Shown piece after piece: positions 1-6,814 of a DNA stretch of 8,689 bases. A model generated the notes under the pieces. It searched no databases and was not told the origin of the DNA. It worked only from the letters and a program-made list of their open reading frames with translations. Every line of letters starts with the position of its first letter. The first letter of the stretch is position 1. The stretch is taken from the NCBI GenBank assembly GCA_020845695.1, contig JADLFG010000086.1, positions 1-8,689 on the forward strand. The letters are read 5' to 3'. This DNA is from Thermoleophilia bacterium (GTDB lineage: Bacteria; Actinomycetota; Thermoleophilia; Gaiellales; Gaiellaceae). Position numbers and translations under genes: made by a program.

Positions 1-60
1 CCAGGCGCTAAAGGCGCGCAGCGTGCCCGGGTAATCACGGCCGGCAAGCGGGACATCCAC
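1..60 (-). CDS. IS1595-family transposase, N-terminal fragment (left copy)
   Basis: A GTG at 60-58 on the minus strand opens twenty codons that run off the window: VDVPLAGRDYPGTLRAFSAW. This is the same protein start as at 8562, with one amino-acid difference (Ser instead of Arg at residue 18). Too little is present to see a catalytic residue. The start could instead be the upstream in-frame GTG corresponding to 8523 of the right copy (99-97 here). The gene points leftward, away from the cassette. Confidence 0.65.
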   Translation of the reverse strand, partial: MDVPLAGRDYPGTLRAFSAW

Positions 61-124
61 GCCAACCAGGATCGCAGCCGGACAAGACGGAATCGGCACA
101 AAGGGGCGTCACGCGGATACCCCA
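1..124 (-). mobile_element. IS1595-family insertion sequence, 5' end (left copy, runs off window)
   Basis: This segment is the reverse complement of 8498-8621 with four mismatches and no gaps (120/124). Read on the minus strand it begins TGGGGTATCCG and reaches the first codons of a transposase 64 bases further in. Similarity to the right copy stops abruptly between positions 124 and 125, which marks the inner end of the element. The rest of the element lies beyond position 1, so its other terminal repeat and any target duplication cannot be seen. Family assignment rests on the transposase N-terminus, which is far better displayed in the right-hand copy. Confidence 0.8.
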
Positions 125-536
125 CTAGCTCGAAACTGAAGCCGGCCGCCTGCACTACAATCAGTCGTCGTAGCTGCGTCCCCGCTGGGAATCCGAACGG
201 TGCCGCCGCGTTTGCATCTGCAAATGCCTCCTGTTCTGCCAGCCGAGCCGGCTCGCCAGGCTCGCCCGAAGCCCAGAAGCTGAGATCTTCCCAGACGCCA
301 GTGGCGAGGGCACGCCCCTGGGGCGTTGCGGCGAGAAAGCCGGTGACCAGGATAAGCATGACCGCCACAAGGAGCGACCGGCGGCGACGCGCAACCCGTT
401 CGATCGGAGGACGCACAGCTGACCCTGATGGCTCATGTACGCGCGCCAGCACGTCTTCCCAATCGGGTTCAACATCGGGTAGCTCGAGGTCGAGTTGCGC
501 GAAGGCGCGACGAAGCTCGGTTTCGATCGTGCTCAT
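3..536 (-). pseudogene. Membrane-anchored putative anti-sigma/regulatory protein, interrupted by IS end
   Basis: The ATG at 536 overlaps the stop of the ECF sigma gene (ATGA, 533-536), so the pair is probably translationally coupled. The frame stays open for 178 codons to the window edge. Only the first 137 or so look native, because the IS repeat starts at 124 (codon 138). The protein begins MSTIETELRRAFAQLDLELP, a charged cytoplasmic stretch. An arginine cluster (47-53) and one hydrophobic membrane segment follow at about 54-70 (SLLVAVMLILVTGFLAA), then an outer domain beginning around 80 with a PFGFPAGTQLRRL stretch at about 113-125. I see no HxxxCxxC zinc anti-sigma motif. By position and topology it is likely the membrane regulator of the adjacent sigma factor, but that is inference. 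The native C-terminus is replaced by IS-encoded residues, so function may be lost or altered. Confidence 0.6.
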
Positions 537-1054
537 TGCGACACCTCCTGCTCAAGTGCGGCCCGGAGCCGTTTCCGCGCCGCGGCGAGCGTCGCTGCGA
601 CAGTTCCCTCGCGCACGCCAAGCGTCTCGGCGATCGTGCCGCAATCGAGATCCGCGTAGTAGCGAAGAAAGACGGCCAAGCGCTGGCGCTCGTGAAGTTC
701 AGCAACCAGCGCGCGAAGCGTGGAGTAGAGATCGCCGCCACCGTTGGACGCTGCGAGCTCGAAGAACTCTTCGGCGAGTGAAACCGTCTCCCTTCTGCCG
801 CTCAGATGCGCCCGCGCGCTGTTGACCAGGATTCGCCAGATCCAGCCCTTGAGCGAGCCTCGGCGCGCGAACTGCTGGCGACCACGCACGGCCAGGGCGA
901 ATGCTTCCTGCACCAGGTCTCGGGCGCCCTCGCCATCGCCGGTGATCAGCGCAGCCGTCCGCACGAACCTTGCCAGCCCAGTCCGATAGATCAGCTCGAG
1001 CTCAGCCAGGCGGGCGCCTCGCTGATCGCCCGTCAGGGAATGCGTCGACAACAT
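533..1054 (-). CDS. ECF-type RNA polymerase sigma factor (sigma-70 family)
   Basis: The 173-residue product has the two-domain layout of group 4 sigma factors. Region 2 covers about 22-88, with the region 2.2 core-binding signature DLVQEAFALA at 46-55 and an SLKGWIWRILVNSARAHL stretch at 67-84. A short linker leads to region 4 at about 112-166, whose helix-turn-helix is CGTIAETLGVREGTVAATL (138-156), followed by the basic recognition tail AAARKRLR. Length is normal for the family. The ATG at 1054 is preceded by GAGAGGG at a good Shine-Dalgarno distance. It directs RNA polymerase to a dedicated regulon, which is not identifiable here. It overlaps a membrane protein gene by 4 bases, the usual sigma/regulator arrangement. 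Codon choice looks less GC-extreme than in the metabolic genes to the right, hinting that this pair is a separate unit. Confidence 0.9.
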   Translation of the reverse strand: MLSTHSLTGDQRGARLAELELIYRTGLARFVRTAALITGDGEGARDLVQEAFALAVRGRQQFARRGSLKGWIWRILVNSARAHLSGRRETVSLAEEFFELAASNGGGDLYSTLRALVAELHERQRLAVFLRYYADLDCGTIAETLGVREGTVAATLAAARKRLRAALEQEVSQ

Positions 1055-1060
1055 CGCCTA

Positions 1061-1077
1061 CCCTCTCGATGCGAGGG
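1061..1077 (-). promoter_or_regulatory. Small hairpin covering the sigma factor ribosome-binding site
   Basis: In the mRNA sense (minus strand) the sequence reads CCCTC-GCATCGA-GAGGG, a 5-bp perfect stem with a 7-base loop, followed after GGTAGGCG-type spacing by the ATG at 1054. The right arm is the Shine-Dalgarno sequence itself. Folding would mask the ribosome site, so translation of the sigma factor could be structure-controlled. The stem is short and might be chance in GC-rich DNA. Confidence 0.3.
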
Positions 1078-1147
1078 AGCCCGGATTCCTTTGGTGCCGC
1101 TCGAAGTCTGGCAGCGGGCCGCGAGGCACTTGCTGTCACCAACGATC

Positions 1148-1163
1148 GACGCGAAGTAGCGTC
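1148..1163 (-). terminator. Possible weak hairpin downstream of the CoA-transferase gene
   Basis: GACGC-GAAGTA-GCGTC forms a 5-bp stem with a 6-base loop, 36-51 bases after the stop codon of the CoA-transferase gene and before the sigma factor gene. No T-run follows on the minus strand, so it does not meet the usual intrinsic terminator pattern. I otherwise see no clear promoter in 1055-1198. Confidence 0.2.
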
Positions 1164-1198
1164 CTCGTTCTTGGCGCACGAAAGGGGTGAGGCGACGG

Positions 1199-2344
1199 TC
1201 AGCGAAACCCGCGCGCCGTGTCGGCGCCGAGCGCGGGGGGCGGCGCCGCGGCGGTCGTGGGCGCTGCCGAGAGCGTGACCGGGAGGCGAACGGTGGGGAC
1301 GTCCCCCGCGACCGGGTGGTCGAGCGTCCCGAGCAGCCCGAGCGCGCGCACCTGCTCGCTCCCGAGCACCTGCGAGAGCCGCTGGACGGGTGCGGAGGCG
1401 ACACCCGCCGCTTCGAGCGGCGCGACCCAGTCGGCACCCGGGCGCGTGACGAGCACCGCCTCGAGCTCCTCGCGCAGCGCCTCGGCGTTGCGCACCCGGT
1501 CTGCGTTCTCGGCGAAGCGGGGATCGGCGACGAGCCGCTCGAGGCCGAGCACGCGGCAGAGGTTGCCCCAGGCGTCGCGCCCGCCGGTGCCGACGACGAC
1601 GAGGTACCCGTCCGCGGTCCGGTAGGCCTCGTAGGGGGCGAAGAACGGGCTGCGCGACCCGGCCGGCCCGGGCTCCTCGCCGCCGAGCAGGTAGGTGACC
1701 ACGTGCATCGAGAGCCAGCCGAGCGCGCACTCGAGCAGCGACGTCGTCACCCACTGGCCCCGCCCCGTCCGCTCCCGCTGGGCGAGCGCGGCCTGGATCC
1801 CGATCACGCCGTAGAGTGCGCTGCCGAAGTCGAGCGCCGCGACCGGGATCTTCGCCGGCGGCCCGCCCGGGTGGCCGGTCATCGCCATCAGCCCGGACAG
1901 CGCCTGAATCGTCGTGTCGTAGCCGCCGGCCGCCGCCAGCGGCCCCTCCTGGCCGTACGCCGAGATCGAGCAGTAGACGAGCCGCGGGTAGCGGGCCTCG
2001 AGCGAGGCGAAGTCGAGGCCGTGCCGCGCGAGCGCGCCCGGGCGCATGTTCTCGACCAGCACGTCCGCCTCGGCGAGCAGCTCGTGCACGCGAGCGCGCC
2101 CCGCCGGGTCGCCGAGATCGAGCTCGAGCGAGCGCTTGCCGCGGTTCAGGGTCAGGAAGCTCGCGCTCTCGCCCTCGCGGAAGACCGGCCCCTGGCGGCG
2201 GTAGACGTCGCCGCCGCCCGGCCGCTCGACCTTGAGCACGGTTGCGCCGAGGTCGGCGAGCACCTGGGTGCAGTACGGCCCGGCGACGTACTGGGTCAGG
2301 TCGAGCACGCGCAGGCCCTCGAGCGGGTAGCCGCGCTCGCTCAC
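1199..2344 (-). CDS. Family III CoA-transferase (CaiB/BaiF/formyl-CoA transferase type)
   Basis: The 381-residue protein moves CoA from one acyl-CoA to another carboxylic acid; substrates are not predictable. The N-terminal CoA-binding signature is LEGLRVLDLTQYVAGPYCTQ (8-27), followed by LADLGATVLKVERPGGGD (29-46), NRGKRSLELDL (67-77) and ENMRPG (98-103). The family's catalytic Asp that forms the acyl-anhydride is most likely D172 in PVAALDFGSALYG (167-179). The GYDTTIQALSGLM region (141-153) looks like transferases rather than alpha-methylacyl-CoA racemases, which usually carry GHDxNY there. Length is normal. The GTG start at 2344 overlaps the epimerase stop (GTGA), making this the last gene of the three-gene operon. 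The link to methylmalonyl/succinyl-CoA enzymes suggests succinyl-CoA or a related acyl-CoA as donor (inference). The C-terminal tail is Ala/Pro-rich (about 360-375). Confidence 0.9.
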   Translation of the reverse strand: MSERGYPLEGLRVLDLTQYVAGPYCTQVLADLGATVLKVERPGGGDVYRRQGPVFREGESASFLTLNRGKRSLELDLGDPAGRARVHELLAEADVLVENMRPGALARHGLDFASLEARYPRLVYCSISAYGQEGPLAAAGGYDTTIQALSGLMAMTGHPGGPPAKIPVAALDFGSALYGVIGIQAALAQRERTGRGQWVTTSLLECALGWLSMHVVTYLLGGEEPGPAGSRSPFFAPYEAYRTADGYLVVVGTGGRDAWGNLCRVLGLERLVADPRFAENADRVRNAEALREELEAVLVTRPGADWVAPLEAAGVASAPVQRLSQVLGSEQVRALGLLGTLDHPVAGDVPTVRLPVTLSAAPTTAAAPPPALGADTARGFR

Positions 2345-2739
2345 GCCCGCCTCGGCCCCTCGACGAGCTCGACGAGCACGCCACCCGTCGAGCCCGGGTG
2401 GAGGAACGCCGACGGGCGGCCGTCCGAGGACGGCTCGACCGGACCGATCGGCTCGAGCCCGGCGGCCCGCAGCCCCTCGAGCACAGACTCGAGCGCCCCC
2501 TCGACCTCGAACGCGACGTGGTGGAGCCCCGGGCCGCGCCGCTCGAGGAAGCGCTCGACCGGGCTGCCCGGGCGGGCCGGCGTGACCACCTCGAGCCGCT
2601 CTCCCGGCCCGAAGCGCGCGATCGCGACGCCGCTTCGCATCTCGGTCAGCTCGAGCGTGCCGGCGCCGAGCGCCCGCGCGAGCGGGAGATCGGCGGCCGT
2701 CGCCGCGATGCCGACGTGGTCGAGGGCGACGACGCCCAT
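2341..2739 (-). CDS. mce: Methylmalonyl-CoA epimerase (VOC superfamily)
   Basis: The 132-residue protein interconverts (R)- and (S)-methylmalonyl-CoA, supplying the isomer that the mutase uses. It has two vicinal-oxygen-chelate half-modules. The likely metal ligands fall at family positions: His8 in LDHVGIA, Glu50 in GERLEVVTP, a His of the GLHHVAFEVE motif (73-74), and Glu124 in GVLVELVEG. Glu50 sits where some epimerases have Gln. The protein is slightly short at the N-terminal half, since the loop after LDHVGIA is compact, but near normal family length. ATG 2739 overlaps the mutase stop by one base (TGATG), and the stop overlaps the next start by four, so the three genes are almost certainly cotranscribed and translationally coupled. 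Another VOC function cannot be excluded from sequence alone, but the mutase neighbour makes epimerase the best call. Confidence 0.85.
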   Translation of the reverse strand: MGVVALDHVGIAATAADLPLARALGAGTLELTEMRSGVAIARFGPGERLEVVTPARPGSPVERFLERRGPGLHHVAFEVEGALESVLEGLRAAGLEPIGPVEPSSDGRPSAFLHPGSTGGVLVELVEGPRRA

Positions 2740-4400
2740 CAGACGACCGTCGAGGGCTCGTGGTAGCCGAAGACGTCCCCGAGCGCGCCCGCGATCTCCC
2801 CGACCGTCGCGTACGCCCTGACTGCCTCGAGGGTCGCGGGCATCGTGGTCTCCCCCGACGCGGCCGCCTCGCGCACCGCGGCGAGGGCCGCCTCGACCCG
2901 GCCGGCCTCCCGGCTCGCTCGCACGGCCGCGAGTCGCTCGAGCTGCCTCGCCCCCACGCTGTCCGGCACCGTCAGCACCGCCACCTCCTGCGCGCCCGCG
3001 CTCTCGTCGCGGAAGCGGTTGACGCCGACCACGACCCGCTCGCCGCTCTCGATCGCCAGCTCCTGGCGGTAGGCGGCCTCGGCGATCGCGAGCTCGAGCG
3101 ACCCGTCCTCGATCCCGCGCAGGACACCCTCGCGCTCGACCTCGTCGAGCAGCGCCGCGGCGCGGCGCTCGAGCTCGTCCGTCAACGCCTCGACGTAGTA
3201 GGAGCCACCGAGGGGGTCGGCCGTCCGCGCCGCGCCGCTCTCGTAGGCGACGATCTGCTGCGTGCGCAGCGCGACCAGGGCCGCCGCCTCCGACGGGAGC
3301 GCGAGCGCCTCGTCGTAGGACATCGTGTGCACCGCCTGCGCCCCCGAGAGCACGATCGCGAGCGTCTGGAGCGTGGTGCGGGCGATGTTGTTGAGCGGCT
3401 CGGCGCCGGTCAGCGTCGTCCCGTCGCCGCCGGAGAAGAGCCGCAGCGTCCACGAGCGGGGATCCCGCGCCCCGAACCGCTCCCGCATGATCCTTGCCCA
3501 CAGCCGCCTCGAGGCGCGGTGCTTCGCGATCTCCTCGAAGAAGTCGCGCATCGTCGAGACGTTGACCGAGAAGCGCGGCGCGAACTCGTCGACCGCGAGC
3601 CCCCGCTCGACCACCGCCCGCACGTACGCGGAGGCGTTCGCGAGCGTGAAGGCGATCTCCTGGACGGCGTCGCAGCCGGCCTGTCGCATGTGGTAGCCGC
3701 AGACCGAGATCGGGTTCAGCCTCGGCAGGTTGCGGCACGAGTAGTCGATCAGCTCGGCGGCGAGCCGAAGCGAGGGTCCGGGCGGGTAGATGTAGGTCTT
3801 GCGGGCGAGGAACTCCTTCAACACGTCGTTTTGCACCGTCCCGCGGAGCTCCGCGGGCGCCACGCCCTGGCGCTCCCCGACGACCTGGTACATGGCGAGC
3901 AGGATCGGGGCGGTGGCATTGACCGTGAACGAGGTCGAGACCCGGTCGAGCGGGATCCCCTCGAACACCCGCTCGAGATCGGCGAGCGAGTCGACCGCCA
4001 CGCCGACCTTGCCGACCTCGCCGGCCGCGAGCGGATGGTCGGAGTCGAGTCCCATCTGCGTCGGCAGGTCGAGCGCGACCGAGAGGCCGGTCTGCCCCTG
4101 CTCGAGCAGGTAGCGGAAGCGGGCGTTCGTGTCCTCGGGCCCGCCCCAGCCGGCGTACAGCCGCATCGTCCACAGGCGGCCGCGGTACATGCTCGGGTGG
4201 ATACCCCTCGTGTACGGGTACTCGCCCGGCAGCTCGGCGACACCCTCGCCGGCGTCGAGCGGCGTGTACACCCCGGCCACGGGCAGGCCGGAGTCGGTCT
4301 CGGCCTCCGGTAGCGTCCCGACCGCATCCCGCCAGCGGGCGAGCGCCCGCTCGAGCTCGGCGCGGGCCTCGGCGAGGGAACGGTCCTCGAGCTTCGCCAC
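2739..4400 (-). CDS. mcmA: Methylmalonyl-CoA mutase-type acyl-CoA mutase, large subunit without B12 domain
   Basis: The 553-residue protein is the substrate-binding TIM-barrel chain of an adenosylcobalamin acyl-CoA mutase, expected to interconvert methylmalonyl-CoA and succinyl-CoA. Family landmarks are PGEYPYTRG (58-66), TMRLYAGWG (78-86), [11 protein letters not shown] (107-117), [20 protein letters not shown] (187-206), [12 protein letters not shown] (231-242), and [20 protein letters not shown] and VGVNRF further on. By ungapped comparison with the Propionibacterium enzyme from memory, its Tyr89, Arg207 and His244 correspond to Tyr82, Arg200 and His237. Tyr plus Arg is the methylmalonyl-CoA pattern; isobutyryl- and 2-hydroxyisobutyryl-CoA mutases lack the pair. 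There is no C-terminal DxHxxG cobalamin-binding domain, so a separate small subunit is required, and none is in the window. No MeaB/ArgK GTPase is seen either. The GTG start at 4400 is the only option, since a TGA lies in frame upstream at 4421-4419. First gene of the operon. Confidence 0.93.
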   Translation of the reverse strand: MAKLEDRSLAEARAELERALARWRDAVGTLPEAETDSGLPVAGVYTPLDAGEGVAELPGEYPYTRGIHPSMYRGRLWTMRLYAGWGGPEDTNARFRYLLEQGQTGLSVALDLPTQMGLDSDHPLAAGEVGKVGVAVDSLADLERVFEGIPLDRVSTSFTVNATAPILLAMYQVVGERQGVAPAELRGTVQNDVLKEFLARKTYIYPPGPSLRLAAELIDYSCRNLPRLNPISVCGYHMRQAGCDAVQEIAFTLANASAYVRAVVERGLAVDEFAPRFSVNVSTMRDFFEEIAKHRASRRLWARIMRERFGARDPRSWTLRLFSGGDGTTLTGAEPLNNIARTTLQTLAIVLSGAQAVHTMSYDEALALPSEAAALVALRTQQIVAYESGAARTADPLGGSYYVEALTDELERRAAALLDEVEREGVLRGIEDGSLELAIAEAAYRQELAIESGERVVVGVNRFRDESAGAQEVAVLTVPDSVGARQLERLAAVRASREAGRVEAALAAVREAAASGETTMPATLEAVRAYATVGEIAGALGDVFGYHEPSTVV

Positions 4401-4423
4401 GGCTCCGTATATCGTATCTCACA
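4401..4423. promoter_or_regulatory. Divergent promoter region between mutase and Mo-hydroxylase operons
   Basis: Only 23 bp separate the two GTG starts. The segment GTATATCGTATCTCACA is strikingly AT-rich against its surroundings and holds -10-like hexamers on both strands: TATCGT at 4410-4415 on plus and TATACG at 4411-4406 on minus. Neither gene has a Shine-Dalgarno sequence at usable distance; GGAG upstream of the mutase GTG is only 2 bases away. The simplest reading is back-to-back promoters yielding leaderless transcripts, common in Actinobacteria, with -35 elements inside the opposing genes. A shared regulator would affect both operons. Confidence 0.5.
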
Positions 4424-6796
4424 GTGACCGACCCGGCCCACGACCTCGCCCTGACACTCCCCGGTCGCTGGACGGGACAGCCGGTGCGACGGGTCGAGGA
4501 CCGCCGGCTTCTGCTCGGCCGCGGGGCCTTCATCGACGACCTGCGGCTGCCCGGCGCGCTCCAGGTCTGCTTCGTCCGCTCGCCCCACCCTCACGCCCGG
4601 GTCGCGGCAATCGACGGTCGCGCGGCGCTGGACCTTCCCGGCGTCGCCGCCGTGCTGACCGCTGCCGACCTGCCGCACGTCCCGCTCGTCGACCTGCTCC
4701 CGATCGACGGGCTCGCGAAGACGCCGCAGCACGCGCTCGCCGCGGGGCGGGCGCGGTTCACGGGCGAGGCGGTCGCGCTGGTCGCCGCCGGGAGCCGCTA
4801 CGCCGCCGAGGACGCCGCCGAGCTCGTCGAGGTCGCGTACCAGCCGCTGCCCCACGTGCTCGACGCGGAGGAGGCCCTGGGCGCGGCCGCGCCGCTGCTC
4901 CATCCCGAGCTCGGCACGAACGCGGTCTACCGGCAGTCGCGGGCCTACGGCGACCCGGACGGGGCCTTCGCCGCCGCCACCTACGTCTCGCGGGTCGCCT
5001 TCCGCCACAACCGCTACCTCGCCGCCCCGCTCGAGACCCGCGGGTGTGCCGCCGTTTGGGATGCGGCGACGGGTGAGCTGACGTTCTGGAGCTCGACCCA
5101 GTCGCCGCACCTCCTGCGGCGGCGGCTCGCGCTCGCGACCGGGATCGGCGAGGCGAGGATCCGGGTCGTCACGCCCGACGTCGGCGGCGGCTTCGGGCAG
5201 AAGATCCCGATCCACCCGGAGGAGCTCGCGGTCGCGCTCGCCGCCCGCCGGCTCGGCCGCCCGCTCGTCTGGGTCGAGGATCGCCGCGAGAATCTCGTCG
5301 CCGCGCCCCACGCGAAGGAGCAGTCGATCGCGGCGGAGCTCGCGCTCGCCGCCGACGGGACGTTCCTCGGCCTGCGAGCCCGGATCCTCGGCGATGCCGG
5401 TGCCTACTCCTTCAACAACGCGAGCGCCCTGATCGAGCCCTACCTCGCCGCCGGGCTGATGCCGGGCGTCTACCGCCTGCGCAACCTCGCCACCGAGGTA
5501 ATCGCCGCGCTGACGAACAAGTCCCCGATCGCCCCCTACCGCGGCGTCGGCTGGACGGCCGGCCACTGCGCCCGCGAGCTGCTCGTCGACCGCGCGGCCC
5601 GCGAGCTGCGCCTCGACCCGGCCGAGCTGCGCCGCCGCAACCTCGTCCGTCCCGACGAGCTCCCCTACGAGTCCTGCACCGGCATGCTCTACGACTCGGG
5701 CAGCTTCGCCGAGTCGCTCGAGCGCACGCTCGAGCTGCTCGGCTACGAGGAGCTGCGGGCCGAGCAGGCGGCCGGGCGCCGCGCGGGGCGCCACCTCGGC
5801 ATCGGGATCAGCCCCTACGTCGAGCCCACCGGCTGGGGGACGGAGGGCTCGCGCCAGTCCGGCTGGGTGCTCGTCTCCCACGACGCCGCCCGCGTGACGA
5901 TCGAGCCGTCCGGAGAGGTCGCGATCGCGGTCGGGACGCCGTCCCAGGGGCAGGGCCACGCGACCGTCTTCGCTCAGCTCGCCGCGGACGTGCTCGGAGC
6001 CGACCCGGCCACCGTGATCGTGCGGGCGAACGACACGGCCGCGGTGCCGATCTCGCTCCCGGGCACCCGCGCGAGCCGCACGGCGGTCGTGCTCGGCGGA
6101 GCCGTCCTCGGCGCGCTCGAGGAGCTGCGCGACCGCGCGCTGCGGGTCGCGGGCTTCCTGCTCGAGGCCGACCCGGCCGACCTCGAGGTCGTCGACGGCG
6201 GCGTCGGGCTGCGCGACGCGCCGAGCCGCCGCGTCACGCTGCGCGAGATCGCCGAGGCCGCCTACTTCCGGCCCGAGGTGCGGACCGTCCTGCCGGAGCC
6301 CGACCTCGCCGTCTCCCGCTTCCACGACCCGCGCGCCACGTACTCGAACGGCGTCGTCGCCTGCGTCGTCGAGGTCGATGCCGAGACCGGAGCGGTGCGG
6401 GTGCTGCGCGCCGTCTGCGTCGAGGACTGCGGCACGATCCTGAACCCGCTGATCGTCGATGGCCAGATCCACGGCGCGGTCGCCCAGGGAATCGGCGGCG
6501 CCCTGCTCGAGCACGCCGTCTACGACGCCGACGGCCAGCCGCAGGCGAGCACGCTGCTCGACTACCTGCTGCCGACCGCGACCGAGGTGCCGGAGATCGA
6601 GGTCGCCCACTGCGTCTCCCCGTCGCCGTTCACGCCCGGCGGGATCAAGGGCATGGGCGAGTCGGGCCTCGTGGCCACCCCCGCCGCGGTCGCGAACGCC
6701 GTCGCGGATGCCCTCGCCCCGTTTCGGGCCGAGGTCGACCGCTTACCGCTCGCGCCCGAGACCGTTCTCGGCATGATCCAGTCAGCCACGTCCTGA
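4424..6796 (+). CDS. Xanthine/aldehyde/CO dehydrogenase family molybdopterin-binding large subunit
   Basis: The 790-residue protein is the catalytic subunit of a molybdenum hydroxylase, which hydroxylates an aldehyde or a C-H of a heteroaromatic ring using water. It has the a/b hammerhead domain (about 15-145, with [20 protein letters not shown] at 21-40 and AFVRSPH-like [11 protein letters not shown] at 49-59) and two Mo-cofactor domains. The cofactor signatures are GGGFGQK (254-260), PYRGVGW (371-377), SQGQGHAT (507-514), [10 protein letters not shown] (667-676) and [10 protein letters not shown] (739-748). Glu746 matches the family's catalytic glutamate. The active-site loop PYRGVGW resembles PYRGAGR 'form II' enzymes and is not the AYxCSFR of true CO dehydrogenase, so CO oxidation is unlikely. 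The medium FAD and small 2Fe-2S subunits usually encoded alongside are missing. Start is GTG 4424, apparently leaderless. First gene of the plus-strand operon; substrate unknown. Confidence 0.92.
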   Translation: MTDPAHDLALTLPGRWTGQPVRRVEDRRLLLGRGAFIDDLRLPGALQVCFVRSPHPHARVAAIDGRAALDLPGVAAVLTAADLPHVPLVDLLPIDGLAKTPQHALAAGRARFTGEAVALVAAGSRYAAEDAAELVEVAYQPLPHVLDAEEALGAAAPLLHPELGTNAVYRQSRAYGDPDGAFAAATYVSRVAFRHNRYLAAPLETRGCAAVWDAATGELTFWSSTQSPHLLRRRLALATGIGEARIRVVTPDVGGGFGQKIPIHPEELAVALAARRLGRPLVWVEDRRENLVAAPHAKEQSIAAELALAADGTFLGLRARILGDAGAYSFNNASALIEPYLAAGLMPGVYRLRNLATEVIAALTNKSPIAPYRGVGWTAGHCARELLVDRAARELRLDPAELRRRNLVRPDELPYESCTGMLYDSGSFAESLERTLELLGYEELRAEQAAGRRAGRHLGIGISPYVEPTGWGTEGSRQSGWVLVSHDAARVTIEPSGEVAIAVGTPSQGQGHATVFAQLAADVLGADPATVIVRANDTAAVPISLPGTRASRTAVVLGGAVLGALEELRDRALRVAGFLLEADPADLEVVDGGVGLRDAPSRRVTLREIAEAAYFRPEVRTVLPEPDLAVSRFHDPRATYSNGVVACVVEVDAETGAVRVLRAVCVEDCGTILNPLIVDGQIHGAVAQGIGGALLEHAVYDADGQPQASTLLDYLLPTATEVPEIEVAHCVSPSPFTPGGIKGMGESGLVATPAAVANAVADALAPFRAEVDRLPLAPETVLGMIQSATS

Positions 6797-6799
6797 GCC

Positions 6800-6807
6800 A
6801 GGGAGGG
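6800..6807 (+). promoter_or_regulatory. Strong Shine-Dalgarno site for the metallo-hydrolase gene
   Basis: AGGGAGGG lies in the 18-base gap after the Mo-hydroxylase stop, with GGAGG ending 8 bases before GTG 6815. It fixes that GTG as the start and contrasts with the leaderless look of the first gene in the operon. Confidence 0.75.
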
Positions 6808-6814
6808 AAACACC

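Noticed and set aside
161..475. Minus-strand 104-residue open frame beyond the sigma gene
   Set aside because: It is an alternate frame of the membrane-anchored gene that starts at 536, which has the 4-base overlap with the sigma gene, a membrane segment and a longer open frame.
1187..2821. Plus-strand open frame of 544 codons opposite the CoA-transferase and epimerase
   Set aside because: The product is an Arg/Ala/Glu-rich shadow; the opposite strand encodes well-conserved proteins with coupled starts and stops.
2760..4313. Plus-strand open frame of 517 codons opposite the mutase
   Set aside because: Antisense shadow of the mutase gene; no motif and biased composition.
1440..4360. Frequent GAGCTCGAGC strings as possible dispersed repeats
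   Set aside because: They encode Glu-Leu/Leu-Glu dipeptides with preferred codons in several unrelated genes; codon bias explains them.
2341..4533. A possible 730-residue mutase-epimerase fusion on the minus strand
   Set aside because: The first 600 or so codons of this frame are an out-of-frame reading of the mutase; only the last 132 codons are real and start at ATG 2739, overlapping the mutase stop by one base.
3818..6610. Very long minus-strand open frame (930 codons) opposite the Mo-hydroxylase and part of the mutase
   Set aside because: It is the antisense shadow of a clear Mo-hydroxylase gene; the translation is Arg/Asp/Val/Gly-rich low-complexity with no recognisable domain, typical of GC-rich reverse frames.
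4424..6796. Aerobic CO dehydrogenase CoxL
   Set aside because: The diagnostic AYxCSFR loop is absent (PYRGVGW instead), and no coxM/coxS neighbours are present.
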